The notes under the pieces are model-generated. The model ran no database searches and was not told where the DNA came from. It saw only the letters and a program-made list of their open reading frames with translations. 64,000 nucleotides of DNA. Origin: CAYRVX01 sp964427875 (GTDB taxonomy: Bacteria > Planctomycetota > Phycisphaerae > SM23-33). Below, piece by piece: positions 9,337-20,900 of this stretch; the stretch's first letter is position 1, and each line of letters starts with the position of its first letter. The stretch spans positions 1 through 64,000 of the forward strand of contig CAYRVX010000013.1 of NCBI GenBank assembly GCA_964427875.1, read 5' to 3'. The translations under genes and the position numbers were made by a program.

Positions 9337-11946
9337 ATGGTCCTGATGATACGCCACGACGGCATCGCGCTTCTGGTGGCATGCTCATTGGCGGCGCTCG
9401 CACCGGCGGCGGAAGGCGGGCCCTCCGTGAGCGGGCGCGTGCTCGATGTGCCGGGCGGGAAGGGCGCCGCGGGCGTCGTCGTCTCGCTGGAGCACGGGCG
9501 CCGCGAAAGGTCCTACACGACCCGCACGGACGAGCGGGGGCATTACTCGTTTGTCAACGTCGTGCCCAGCCCCGACGTGGTGTACTGTCTCTCTGTGGCC
9601 GAGCGGCCGGCGGGCGTGGGGATGGCGTGGGTCCCCGTCATGGTGACCGTAAGGGACGTCCGGGCCGAGGACCTGTATCTGGCCATGCCGCAGAGCGTCT
9701 CCGGCACGGTCCGCGACGCCGAGACGAACGAGCCCCTCGGAGACGTGCGGGTCTTCTTCGAGCATCACGAGAGGCGGACCGGCGTGGTGAGGACCGACGC
9801 CCGCGGGCGATACAGGCTGTACGTGCCCCCCGGCAAAGTCAGGGCCTGCTGCATGGGCACGGACGCCTACTACTCGCCAAAGGCCGGCTCGGGCAAGTCG
9901 CTCCACGTCGCCGCCGGCAAGCCGGTCGCCGCGGTGGACTTCCGCGTCGTCAAGGCGCCCGCCTTCACGGGGCGGGTTGCACTGCCCGACGGCAGGCCGG
10001 CCGGGGACGTGACGGTGGAAGTCGTCATCCATTGGCAGTTTGAGCCGGACCTGCTTTTTCCCGTCAGGGCGCATTATGGCCTTCCGTGGCAACACCTGCG
10101 CTTCAAGACCGACGCCGCGGGCAGGTTCGTCGGCCACTTCCGGGCGCCCCGCGTCCTGTCCGGGGATCAACACCGCAAGGCGAAGCTGAAGGTGCGCATC
10201 GTGGCCTTCACGGCGGATCGTTCGATGGGCCGGGCGGTGCAGATCAACACCGTCACGCCCGTGGCCACGCGCCCTCCGATCAAGCTCGCGCTCGCCAGGG
10301 CCGCCAGCGTGACCGTGCGGTTCGGCTACGCCGACGGCGGGCCGCTTCCCGAGCTGCGCCTCCAGGCCACCCGGGTCCAGAGCACAGAGAACACCTACGG
10401 GATGATGGTCGACAAGGGCGTGACCACGAGGCATCTCGGCGAAGGGCGATATCGCCTGACGGGCCTGATCCCCGGCACGACGTATTCCTTCTACCTGGAC
10501 GTTGACGCGCCCGGTTACGACTGGGCGCCGCCCTTCGACGCGCTGAACGAAAAGGCGATCGTCTTCAAGCCGGACGAGACGAGGGACCTCGGCTCGTTCA
10601 CCGTGGAGCGTTACAGCGGCAAACACGTCCGCCGGTTCGTCGAGCAGTTGAAGCGCGACAGCGGCCGCAGCCGAACGAGCGCAGCCGAACGGCTCGGCGG
10701 GCTCGGCGCCGGGGCGGCACACGCTCTGCCCGACCTTCTGCCAGCGCTGAAAGCCGAGGGCGCCGCCGCGCTGATGCGTGCTCTGAAGGAGGACGGTGTC
10801 AACGGGGTTCGGCGCGCGGCCGCCGAGGCGCTGGCGAAGATCGGCGATCCGGCCGCGACACCCGCGCTGCTTGCCGCCCTATCTGACAACTCCTCCTCCG
10901 TTCGAAGGTCGGCGGCGGCCGCGCTGGCATCTCCCCCCTTCCGGAACGAGCCCGGCGTCGTGGAGACGCTCATTCGCACGATGAAGCAGGACGCCTCCGA
11001 GCACGTCCGCGCGGCGATCCCATCTTCGCTGGCTGCGATGGACGACCCGGCTGTGGTCGGCGCGCTCAAGGCGGCGCTGGCCGACGCGGATGCCTCGGTC
11101 CGGAAGGCCGCGATGGCCGCCCTGGCCAGGCCGGCCCTCCGCCGGGCCGACCCGAGCATCGCCCGGCTGATGCGCCTTGCGCCGCTGGCAGGCGACAAGT
11201 TGGCACTTGACCTCGCGATTCGGGCCACCGAGACCGGCATGGCCATCGTCATCCAGGAGATGCGCGAAGGCCGCGCGCCGTTTGACAAGGTCGCCGACGT
11301 CCTGCGATTGCTGACGGGCAGGAGCTTCACGGACCGGGAGGAAGTGCTCGCCTGGTGGTGGCAGTTCCCGCTGGACAGCTCACCCGCGCGGCGCGCGGAT
11401 GTGTCCGCCGGGCAGTTGAAGGCACTGTGGAGCGAGTTGGCGCGGGAGGAGGGTCTGCGGGCCCATCAGGCCATCCTGGCCATGGCGGCCGGGGGTAATC
11501 GAGCCATGGCCTTTCTCGCCGAAAGGCTCAAGCCGGCCTCAGCCGATGCGGCACGGATCAAGACGCTGCTGACACAACTGGGCTCCGAGAGGTACGCCGT
11601 TCGCCGCGAGGCGTATGAAGGGCTTTCCCGGCTTGGCCGCGCGGCCGGGCCAGCCCTGCGCGAGGCGCTTCGAACCGACTTGTCGGCAGAGGCCCGACAG
11701 CGGGGCAAGGAACTGCTCGAGGCCTGCGATGCGGCTCACCCGGCCCTGCCGGAGGCCAGGCGAACGGCCAGGGCAGTCCGCGTCCTGGAGCTGATCGGAA
11801 CGCAACAGTCCGTGCAGATCATCAAGCGCCTCGCCCGGGGAGCCCCGATGGCCCATGCGACGGAACAGGCCCGGTCCGCCCTTCGGCGCATCCGAAAGGC
11901 GGACAAGGCGCTCTCGCGGCCTGCCCAAAGGCGCGACACGAGATGA
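9337..11946 (+). CDS. Exported carboxypeptidase-regulatory-like domain and HEAT-repeat protein
   Basis: 869 aa. A signal peptide runs from Met1 or Met4 (IALLVACSLAALAPAAEGG). Two or more carboxypeptidase-regulatory-like (beta-sandwich) domains follow: 'VSGRVLDVPGGKGAAGVVVSL' with 'TRTDERGHYSFVNVVP', then 'VSGTVRDAETNEPLGDVRVFF' with 'VRTDARGRYRLYVPPG', then 'FTGRVALPDGRPAGDVTVEV'. From about residue 430 there are HEAT/PBS-lyase-type helical repeats: 'VNGVRRAAAEALAKIGDP', 'SSSVRRSAAAALASPP', 'ASVRKAAMAALARP', and a second group at about 745-800 ('YAVRREAYEGLSRLG'). It is probably a periplasmic scaffold; no enzyme motif is seen. No strong ribosome site precedes ATG 9337. It converges with the giant gene; the two stop codons are only about 30 bp apart. 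Confidence 0.85.
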   Translation: MVLMIRHDGIALLVACSLAALAPAAEGGPSVSGRVLDVPGGKGAAGVVVSLEHGRRERSYTTRTDERGHYSFVNVVPSPDVVYCLSVAERPAGVGMAWVPVMVTVRDVRAEDLYLAMPQSVSGTVRDAETNEPLGDVRVFFEHHERRTGVVRTDARGRYRLYVPPGKVRACCMGTDAYYSPKAGSGKSLHVAAGKPVAAVDFRVVKAPAFTGRVALPDGRPAGDVTVEVVIHWQFEPDLLFPVRAHYGLPWQHLRFKTDAAGRFVGHFRAPRVLSGDQHRKAKLKVRIVAFTADRSMGRAVQINTVTPVATRPPIKLALARAASVTVRFGYADGGPLPELRLQATRVQSTENTYGMMVDKGVTTRHLGEGRYRLTGLIPGTTYSFYLDVDAPGYDWAPPFDALNEKAIVFKPDETRDLGSFTVERYSGKHVRRFVEQLKRDSGRSRTSAAERLGGLGAGAAHALPDLLPALKAEGAAALMRALKEDGVNGVRRAAAEALAKIGDPAATPALLAALSDNSSSVRRSAAAALASPPFRNEPGVVETLIRTMKQDASEHVRAAIPSSLAAMDDPAVVGALKAALADADASVRKAAMAALARPALRRADPSIARLMRLAPLAGDKLALDLAIRATETGMAIVIQEMREGRAPFDKVADVLRLLTGRSFTDREEVLAWWWQFPLDSSPARRADVSAGQLKALWSELAREEGLRAHQAILAMAAGGNRAMAFLAERLKPASADAARIKTLLTQLGSERYAVRREAYEGLSRLGRAAGPALREALRTDLSAEARQRGKELLEACDAAHPALPEARRTARAVRVLELIGTQQSVQIIKRLARGAPMAHATEQARSALRRIRKADKALSRPAQRRDTR

Positions 11947-11977
11947 TCCCGAACGTGCTCGCGTGGTCGCGGCCGGC

Positions 11978-14900
11978 TCAGCTCGCACGAATGCCCGGCT
12001 CCAGTACGTCCAGTTTGGGCACGGCCAGGACGTCCAGCATGTCCTCCGCCAGCGTCGCCGCCGTCGGGCCTTCCGGCCGGTCCATCAGGGGCTCTTCAAC
12101 CGTTGAGTCGAAGAGGCCGATCGGGCTCGGGCGACGGGCGCTCGTCGGGGAGAGCAAGCTGCCGCCGCCGGGGGCCTCGGCGGAAGGCGAGACGGAAAGA
12201 ACGTCAAACGGATCGCTCTCAACCGCGACGTGCGGCAGCGCGGGCCCGGCCGTCGACTGCCCAAGGCGCCAGAGCAGCGCCTCCGCCCAAAGCGCGCTTC
12301 GCGTGCCGTCGGCGGCAATGCCGGTGGACTCGGGCTCTGCGCCCATGACGACCGGCGCGGCCGGGGCGGAAAGCTCGGGCGCCTCGACGGCCGACTTGGG
12401 CTCGGGAGGCGGCGTCGGGAACTCGAAGCTCAGCGACTTCCCGACTTTCGCCTTCCAGGCGAGGTAGTCGAGGGCGCTCACGCGGCCGTCCTGGTCGAAG
12501 TCGCCGCCGTACCAGGTCACTCCCGGCGTGCCGAAGCCGGCCTTCAGGTTCTGGAAGTCGTCGTGGTCCACCGTGCCGTCGGCGTTCGCGTCGCCGCCCA
12601 TGGGGACAATCAGGACGGTCTGGTAGTCGTCGCCGCCGGTCCCGTCCCTGTCGCCGTCGAGCTGCCTGTTGTAGTTGTCGACGACGCCCGCCCCGGACAC
12701 CGAGGCCGTGTAGAAGCCCGCGCCGCCGAGTATCAGGCTCGAGAGATCCCACCGTGCGACGTGGGTCTCGCCGTTGTAGCTGAAGTCGTCCGGTGTCAGG
12801 CCGGTCAGGTCAACCGCCTCGCCCGTCGAGTTGTTGAAGAGCCCCACCAGGTCGCCCACGTCGACGGTCGGCACGTCGTCGCTGAACGTCATCGCCAGCG
12901 ACGTCAGCTCGTAGGGCGTGGGCGCCCCGTCGTTGCGCTGGACCGCGATGACGGCCGGCGGGCCGACGTGCACGGTAACGGCCTCGACCGCAACGCCCCC
13001 GTCGCCGTCGGTGACGGTGAGCGTCACGTCGTAGACCCCCGCCGCCGTGAAGAAGTGATCCGCCGTGAAGTGGAAGTACTGCGGCTGGTCCTTGTCCGGC
13101 TCCAGGACGACCGGGACGCGGATCCCGTCGCCGAAGTCGGCGGTGGCACGGAGGTCGTCGGCGGGGAAGTCCCAGGTGAGCCCCGTGTAGCTGGCCCGGT
13201 GGCCGATGTCGGGGACCCCCGGCCCGGTGAACTGGAGCTGGGGCGCGACGTTGTCCACGGTGACGTTGAACGAGCCGCTGACGGCCCCGCCGTCGTCGTC
13301 CTCGACGGTCACGGTCACGGTGTAGTAGCCGTCGTCGGCGTACTCGTGCGCCCCGTCGAAGGTGCCTTCCGTCTTGATGATCGTGAGCTCGCCCGTGTCG
13401 GGCTCGGTGCCGTCGCCCCAGTCGATCGTGAAGGTGAACGTCTCGCCGGGGTTCGCGTCGGTGAACCATGCGATGTTCGGCACGGACAGCTCGGCGCCCT
13501 CGGTCGTGAGCATGTCGTCCTCCAGGCCGGTCAGCACCGGGGCGGCGTTGACCACCGTGATCACCGCCTGCGCCGAGCTGGAGCCCTCGTCGATGTCCGT
13601 GACGGTGAAGTCAACGTAGTAGATGCCGTCATCTTCGGGCGTGAAGCTGAAGTCCACCTCGTCGCCGCCCGGGACGGTCTGGCCGTTGGTGGCCGTCACC
13701 TCCCAGGCGTAGGTGAACGGGCCGTCGGCCTCGCCGGCCGGGTCCGTGTAGCTCGCCGTCAGCTCGACGAGCTGACCCTCGGTGACGGTCCGGTCGTCGC
13801 CGGCATAAACGTCCTTCGGGGCGACGTTGTCCACGACGACGGTCAGGTACTCGACGTCCTGGCCGCCGTCGCCGTCCGTCACGGTCAACTGGACCTGATA
13901 GGTGTCGCTGGCCGTGAACTGGTGGCTGACCACGGTGCCCTGGACCACCGGCGTGCCGTCGTCGAAGTCCCAGTGGAAGGTCAGCTCGTCTTCGCCGGGA
14001 TCGTAGGCGGCGGCGGCGTAGTCGCCGGTCCCGCCTTCCTCGAGAAGCTCATCGCCCACCATCTCCGTGATGATCGAGTCGGCGTTCTCGGAGGTGATCG
14101 TCACCACGTCCGTGCCGGAGTCGTCGTCCTTGTCCGTGACCGTCAGATGGACCGTGTAGCTGCCCTCGTCGTTGGGGATGAACGAGAACGTGCTGTCGGA
14201 GCCGCCGGGGACGGGCTGGCCGTTGTCGGCGGTGACCTCCCAGAGGTACGTGTAAGGCCCGTCGTCGCCCGGGTCGTCGAAGCTGGCCGTCAGATCGACC
14301 GGATCCCCCTCGGCGACCGTCTGGTCTTCCCCGGCCGAGACGTTCCGCGGGCCGACGTTCTCGACCGTGATGGTGAACGTGTCGGTGTACTCGTCCTCCT
14401 CGGGCTCCTCGGTGTTCTCGATGGTCACGGTGACGAGGTACTCGCCGTCGTCGTCGTAGGTGTGCTCGAGGAGGACGTCCCTGTGGTCGTGGTCGTGCAT
14501 CGTCACGTCCTGAGAGCCGTCCGCCCAGTCGACCGTGACCTCCCACGTCTCGAGGTATCTGCCGGGGTCGAGCACGGGGACGGTGCGGGAGAACGGCTCG
14601 CCCTCGCTGATCGTCGCGTCGCCGCCGGCGTCGATCGTCGGCGAGACGTCGCCGACGAAGGCGTCGAAGGAGTCCGAGAACGTCCAGCCGTACCCCTCGA
14701 TGTCCACGGTCAGGTCAACGTGGTAGACGCCGCTGTTGCCCGGCACGAAGCTGAACGTCGCCTGCGACCCGCCGGGGACGGCCTCGCCGTTGTCGGCCGT
14801 GACCGACCACGAGTACGTGCTCGGATCGGGCGCGAAGCAGTACATCTCCCTGCCCGTCTCCCACGTGTGGGCGGCGAAGTACAGCCTGTCGTTGAACGGC

Positions 14901-17900
14901 GTGAGATCGGCGGGCGAAGATGAGCTCTCGATGTTGATCTCGATCATCATCGGCCGCGGGTGCGGCTCGGACAGGTCGAGCCTCCAGAGCTCGTAGTCCC
15001 ACTCGTCGCCCGTGGCCTGGAAGTACAGGCTGTCGCCCATGGCGGCCAGTTCGCTCGGGTTGGAGGACAGCGGGGCCTCGAAGGGGGGGTCACGGATGAT
15101 GTTGTACGCGTCCACGTGCACGCCGTCCGTGTAGAACAGCTCCCTGCCGATCCTGTCGTTCTCGGCGCTGAAGAACAGCGTGTCGCCCAGGACGGTCAGG
15201 TCGTCCGGCGAGCTGGAATCCGCTCCCTCCCAGATGTCGGCAACCAGATCGGGATCGCTGCCATCGAACCTGTAGAGTTCCCGGCCGATGCCGGAGTCCA
15301 CTGTGGCCGCGAAGTAGAGCTCTCGGTCGAAGACCGTCAGGTCGTCCGGGAAGCTGTCCATCCAGCCCGGCACGAGGTCCGCCCCGATCGTGACCTCCAC
15401 GCCGTCGTACGTGTACAGCTCGTGCCCGTAAGCCGCCCCGCCGTCGGTCGCCGAGAAGTACAGCATGCCGTCATACACGCACATCGACTGTATGTCCGCG
15501 CCGGCCATGTCGTAGGCGTTGAGGTCGGTCACGAGCGACACGCTCGACCCGTCGTAGACCATCAGCTCGTCGCCGTGAGGGCCGTCGTTGGCGGACATGT
15601 AGAGCTTCTCGCCCTTGCCGTCGTTGTATACGGTCAGGAGCTCGGGCCAGGAATCGCCCCAGTCGTTGATGTCCGCCGCGAGCGTGATGGTCGATCCGTC
15701 GTACTGGTGCAGCTCCACGCCCACGCCCGTGCCGTCGTCGGCCGCGAAGAAGAGCTTCCTGTCGTACACGGCGAAGTTGTGCGGGTCGGAGCTCCCGGCG
15801 GGGTGGTAGTTCTCGACCAGGCTGATATTCGTGCCGTCGAAGACGTACAGCTCGCGGCCGAAGTCCGGGTGATCCGCGGCGAAGTACAGATCGCCGTTGT
15901 ATTCGATGAAGCCCTCGGGATTCGAGCTCGTCGGGCCCCCTCGGATCTCGTGCGGGTACACGGCGTAGTCGATGATGTTGGACGCCGTGGTCTGGACGAG
16001 GTCGCCCTCATCGACCTGCACGTCCGGGCCCGCGTCGATGATCTGCTGGTTGTTGAAGTTGACGTTGTGGGCGATGGAGTCGTACTTCGCGATGATCCTG
16101 ACGTCGTCTACATACCACCCCTCGTAGTTGTTGTGCCAGTCGTAGACGGCGTCGAACACCCAGCGGGCGCCAAACACCTGCCCGCCGAAGCTGGTGATGT
16201 CTATCGAGCAGGTATCCCAGCCGGAGGTCGGGTCGTTCAGCCCGGCCCCCGGCACGTTGCTGGCGGTGGTCCACCAGATGGGCGTGTTGCCGCGGACCAT
16301 GATCTCGGCGAGGTCGGCGCTGGGCGAGGAGCCCTCCGTCTTGAGCAGGTAGTTGAACCGGAGGGTGATCTCGTCGACGTCCGGCAGGAAGGTCATGGGC
16401 ATCGCCAGGTAGCCGCCCGTGTCGCCGGCGTCGTAGTCGCCGTTGCCATAGGCATCTTCGCCCTGACCGTAGTAGAAGCTGTGGTCGGGGCTGTGATTGG
16501 CCTCGCCGTCGAGCCGTCGGCCATCTGTGTAGTGCCAAAGTCCGATGTCCGGCTCGTGCGAGTTGTTGTACGTGAAGCCGCCCCAGTCGGCCTCGAAGTC
16601 GCTGCCGTACACCTCCACCTCGCCGAGGTTCACCTGGGCGGTCCAGTTCGTCTGGATCGCGTAATCCTGGACTACCTCGGCGATGGTGTGTGTGCCGAAC
16701 GCCAGGTCGAACAGCGCGTAGCTGCCGAGTGCGTCGGTGAGGGTGAAGGGCTCGCCCGGGTTGTAGCCCTCGCTGTTATTGAGGTCGTCGTATATCTTCC
16801 AGTTCTCCAGCCCCTGCTCGTACGACTGCCGGACGCCGTCGCCGTTGGGGTCGTCGTACTTCCAGCCGTAGACCGCCCCGACGCCGACGTGCACGTTGAA
16901 GGTCATGTCGCTGCTGCGCCCGAGGTGGTCGTATGCGCGCAGGGTCAGGGCGTTCGTGCCCTGGTAGCCCGGGAAGAACGTGCCGTACCACAGGGCGCCG
17001 CCCGAGAAGTTGCCGCCCATCTGCCCGGGGTCCTCGGAGATGAGCTCGTAGTCGAACCCGGACTGGAAGGCGATCGGCCCGCCGTATTCCATGTGCTCGC
17101 CGGGCGCGAGGACCTGCTCGTGAACGGGCTGCTTGACTTCGAGAGTGCTCGGGTCAAGCCTGCGCAGCTCGCCGGTGTCGCCGTTGCTGACGTAGACCAT
17201 GCCGTCGGGGCCGACCTCGACGTAGGAGGGCTCGCCGCCCGGCGCGGTCCAGCCGTCGAAGTTCGTCTCGCCCTCCAGGAGGTAGACGTCGTTGGGGTAC
17301 TTGCGGAACGCCTTCAGCCTGAGCTCGTAGGTCTGCGCGACGTACTCCCTCATCAGGACGTAGAGCACCTCGTCGGCGTATGCGAGGTCCTGGAGCGTGC
17401 CGTCGCCCAGCCCGCCCTGTACGATCGGGAACGGATCGGTGAGGTCGTCCCAGACGTCGATCCGCTCGACGCTGTCGTCGGTGGTGGGCAGGACGTTGCC
17501 GATGTAGAGATCGTTGCCGTCTCCCAGCGCGATCCTGTAGTTGATCGCGGAGCCGTTCAACGGGCGATCGCCCGCAGCGCCCAGGTTGTCGTGCCATCGC
17601 CTGAGCAACTGATGGTGGATCGTGTCCGTGAAGTACACCCTGTTATCCGGCCCGAAGGCCACGTCCCCCAGCCCGTAGCCGGACAGCGGGACGAAGGCCC
17701 CCCAGCGCCCCGTGAACGGGTCGACCCTCACCGCACGATCGCTTGCGGCGTCGGCCAGGTACATCATGCCCGCCGGGCTCAGGGCGATGCCGGTGACGGT
17801 GCTCCGGCCGGTCAGACCCATCGCCTTGGCCGACGCGCCGACCCGGACGAAGGCGTCGGGGGCGACCTCGTTGGGGCTGGTGAACCGCAGCACCTCGGCC

Positions 17901-20900
17901 GAGCCGCCCATGCCGACCATCATCGTCCACCCCATGTCCTGCACCATCGAGTCGAGCCCGAAGATCCACTCGCTGACGTACCCGCCCGCATCGACCTCCT
18001 GCGGGTCGATCCGCTCGGTCCACTCGGGCGAGTCGCTGTTCGGGTCGAAGGCGACGGCCAGGCTCTTCGGGCCGGACGCCGTCAGAAGCGGGATGTAGAT
18101 GTCGTTGGAGTAGTCGCTGAGCGGGTTGCCGTGCAGGTTCAGCACGCGGAGGCTCTCGGCGGGGCTCTCGGTCGAGACGAGCAGGACGGCGTCGGCCACG
18201 ACCGTCCCGTCGGCGCCCGCGGCGTCCAGAACGACCCGGATCGTGCCGTCCTGCTCGGGCGCCCACTCACCGAGGCTCTCGAAGGCGATTCCCGCGAACG
18301 TCTCGTCGTCCGGCGCGAACCGCTGGTTCGCCGAGACCTGAACGTTCCCGTCGAAGCAGTAGACCGTGTACGGGGCGACGGAGGCCTGGCCCTGGTGCCC
18401 GTGCCAACTGACGTAGACGTCGTACGTCCCGTCGGGCAGGTCCTCGAAGGCCCACGTGGCCGTCGCGCTCTCGCCGGCGGCCATGTAGTGATAGTCCCCG
18501 CCAAGCACCGTCGGCACCTCGTACTGCGTGCGGTACCACCGGCTGGACTCCTCGTAGCCGGCGTGATAGTCTCCGTCGTCCAGGATCGCCGCGGAGACCA
18601 GCGGCCCGATGTCCGTCAGCCAGTTGCTCTGGAGCAGGGCGATCTCCAGCTCGGACATCTCCGCCAGGGCGAGGATCGACTCCAGCTCGTTGCCGGAGAG
18701 GTCCAGTCGGCGCATCTCCCTCATGCGGCCCAGGGCGTCGGTGCTGCGCAGCTCGTTGCCCGATGCGCTGAGGAAATACAGCCCGGCGATCAGCTCGATG
18801 TCTGTCAGGTCGTCGGTCCAGATCTCCGTCCGATCGAGGACGAGGTACCGCAGGCGGCTCAGGCCGACCTGTGCGCCGGCGTCGGGCTCGTCGGGCCCGG
18901 CCGCACGGGGCCTGACGGGATCGAGGTCCCCCCGGAGGACGTTGTCCGAGAGGTCCAACACCGCCAGGTTGGTGGCGTACTGAATGCCGGAAAGATCAAA
19001 GATCCCCAGCCCGGCCAGCTCCAGCCGGACGATCGTGTTCATCTCGCTACAGTGGACGGGCAGGGCGAAGTGGGGCTGGCCGCTGATCTCGAAGATCGGC
19101 ACGTCGAGCTTCTCGGCGATCGCCCTTATGAGCGCCGGATCGACGAACACGTCGTTGAGGACGGGGTCGACCACGGCGGGCGGGTTGTTGACGAGCCGAT
19201 CGACGGCGTCGGGGCCTCGCATGTGCTCGCCCTCGACGAGGTCGCGGACCTCGACGGTCTCGGCGAGGAACGCGTCGTCGCCGCTCTCGCCGAACAGGCG
19301 GTCCAGGTGGTCGTTTCCGACGAGGATGTCGTCGCCGTCGCTGCCCCTGATGAGGTCCAGGTCCCTCGCGTCGCGTGCCCGCCCCTGGAACTGCGGGTTG
19401 ATCTCCACGGCGAGCTCCATCGGCTCGGTCTGACCGGTGCCCGGGTTGTAGACGCGGAGGTAGTATCGCCCGGCCTCGAGCCATCGCATGTCGGCGGCCT
19501 TCAGCCCCTCGTACATCAGGCCGCCGTTGCGGTCGAGGACGTCCATCACCACGCCGTGCTGGCGGTAGAACCGCAGCCCGGTGGGCGTCTCGGCCGCAGG
19601 GTCGGGCCGATCGATCTCGAGCCACAGGTGCGGATCGGACGACACGCGCACCGTCATCAGCTTGTGCCCCTGCTGGATGTGGCTGATGACCTCGCTGGTG
19701 ACGTCGACCGCGATCGTCTGCGAAACACCGTAGGCCGGGGTCACGGTGAGCGTCGCGGCGCTCGTGCCGGGGACAAACCCGTCGCGCATGGTCACTATGC
19801 CGTCGCCCTCCTCGTCGAGCAGCTCGACCGTGACGAGCCCGTCGTTCTCGGGTGCGTACACGATCGGCGTGGCCGTGTCGCCCTCGACGGCCCAAAGCGT
19901 TGACTGCTCGTTCAGCGGCGGCAGCATGCCGAGGAACAGCGCCTCGGTGCCGAGGACCGCCACGTCGGCCAGGCCGGACGCTGACCCGCTGTACAGCACG
20001 CTCGTCCCTCGCTCGGTCCCGTCGGTGAGGAACAGCTCGCCGGCCAGCTCGAACAGGCCGTACTCGCCGTACGCCACCAGGCTGTCGTAGTGTATCTCCC
20101 TGCTGGCGATGTCCGTAACGATGCCCCGGTAGCCCGGGTCCACCGTGAGGGCGAAGGCCCTGGTGACGAAGAAATCCTCGTGGATGCCCTCGGCCAGGAG
20201 GATGACCATGTCGTCGCACGTCACGGCGACGGGGTCCTTCGCCTCATTGAACGGGACGAAGCCGAACAGGTCCGGGTAATCGACGCGCGTGGCCTGGCCG
20301 GCCGCGGAGCGCGTCTGCCAGAGCTCCAATCCGTTAGCGACGAAGAACATCAGCCCGTCGACGCCGGCGAAGCCCTTCGGGTTGCTCCACCCCACGTGCG
20401 TCTGAGCGAGCGCCTCGACCGTGTCGACCGAGACCTTGTAGATACTGGTGTACCACCTCGAGAAGCGGACCGTAGCCGCGGCGAAGTACAGCCTCCCTCC
20501 CAAGAAGGCGCTGTGAACCAGCAGCCCGGGATCGTCGTCCGGGTTCTCCGAAGGCATGGAGAAGGTATCCAGCATGACCGGATCGCTGAAGGCGCCGTCC
20601 ATCCGCCACAGGCTGTACTCGTGGTAGTCCCCCAGGTACATGTCGTGCAGGTATCGCACGGAACGACTGATGTAGAGGTTGTTGACGTCGGCGGTCATGT
20701 GGGCGACCGCGAACCCGAGCGGTGCGCTCGTCCTCTGGACGACCTGGAACCCGGGGCCCAGATCGTTCACTTCGAAGAGCTGCCGGCCTTCCGGCCCATA
20801 TGCGTCGAAGAACGCCCGTCCCTTGAACGCCGTGAGGTGCCCGATCTCGGGGTCGTCCCCGAACTCCGAGAGGGCCTGCGTCCCGAGGGCGGTCCCGTCG

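Noticed and set aside
14960..19903. Very long open frame on the plus strand opposite the giant gene
   Set aside because: Its Val/Arg/Asp/Gly-rich composition is the mirror of GC-rich codons on the other strand; the minus strand has clear domains here.
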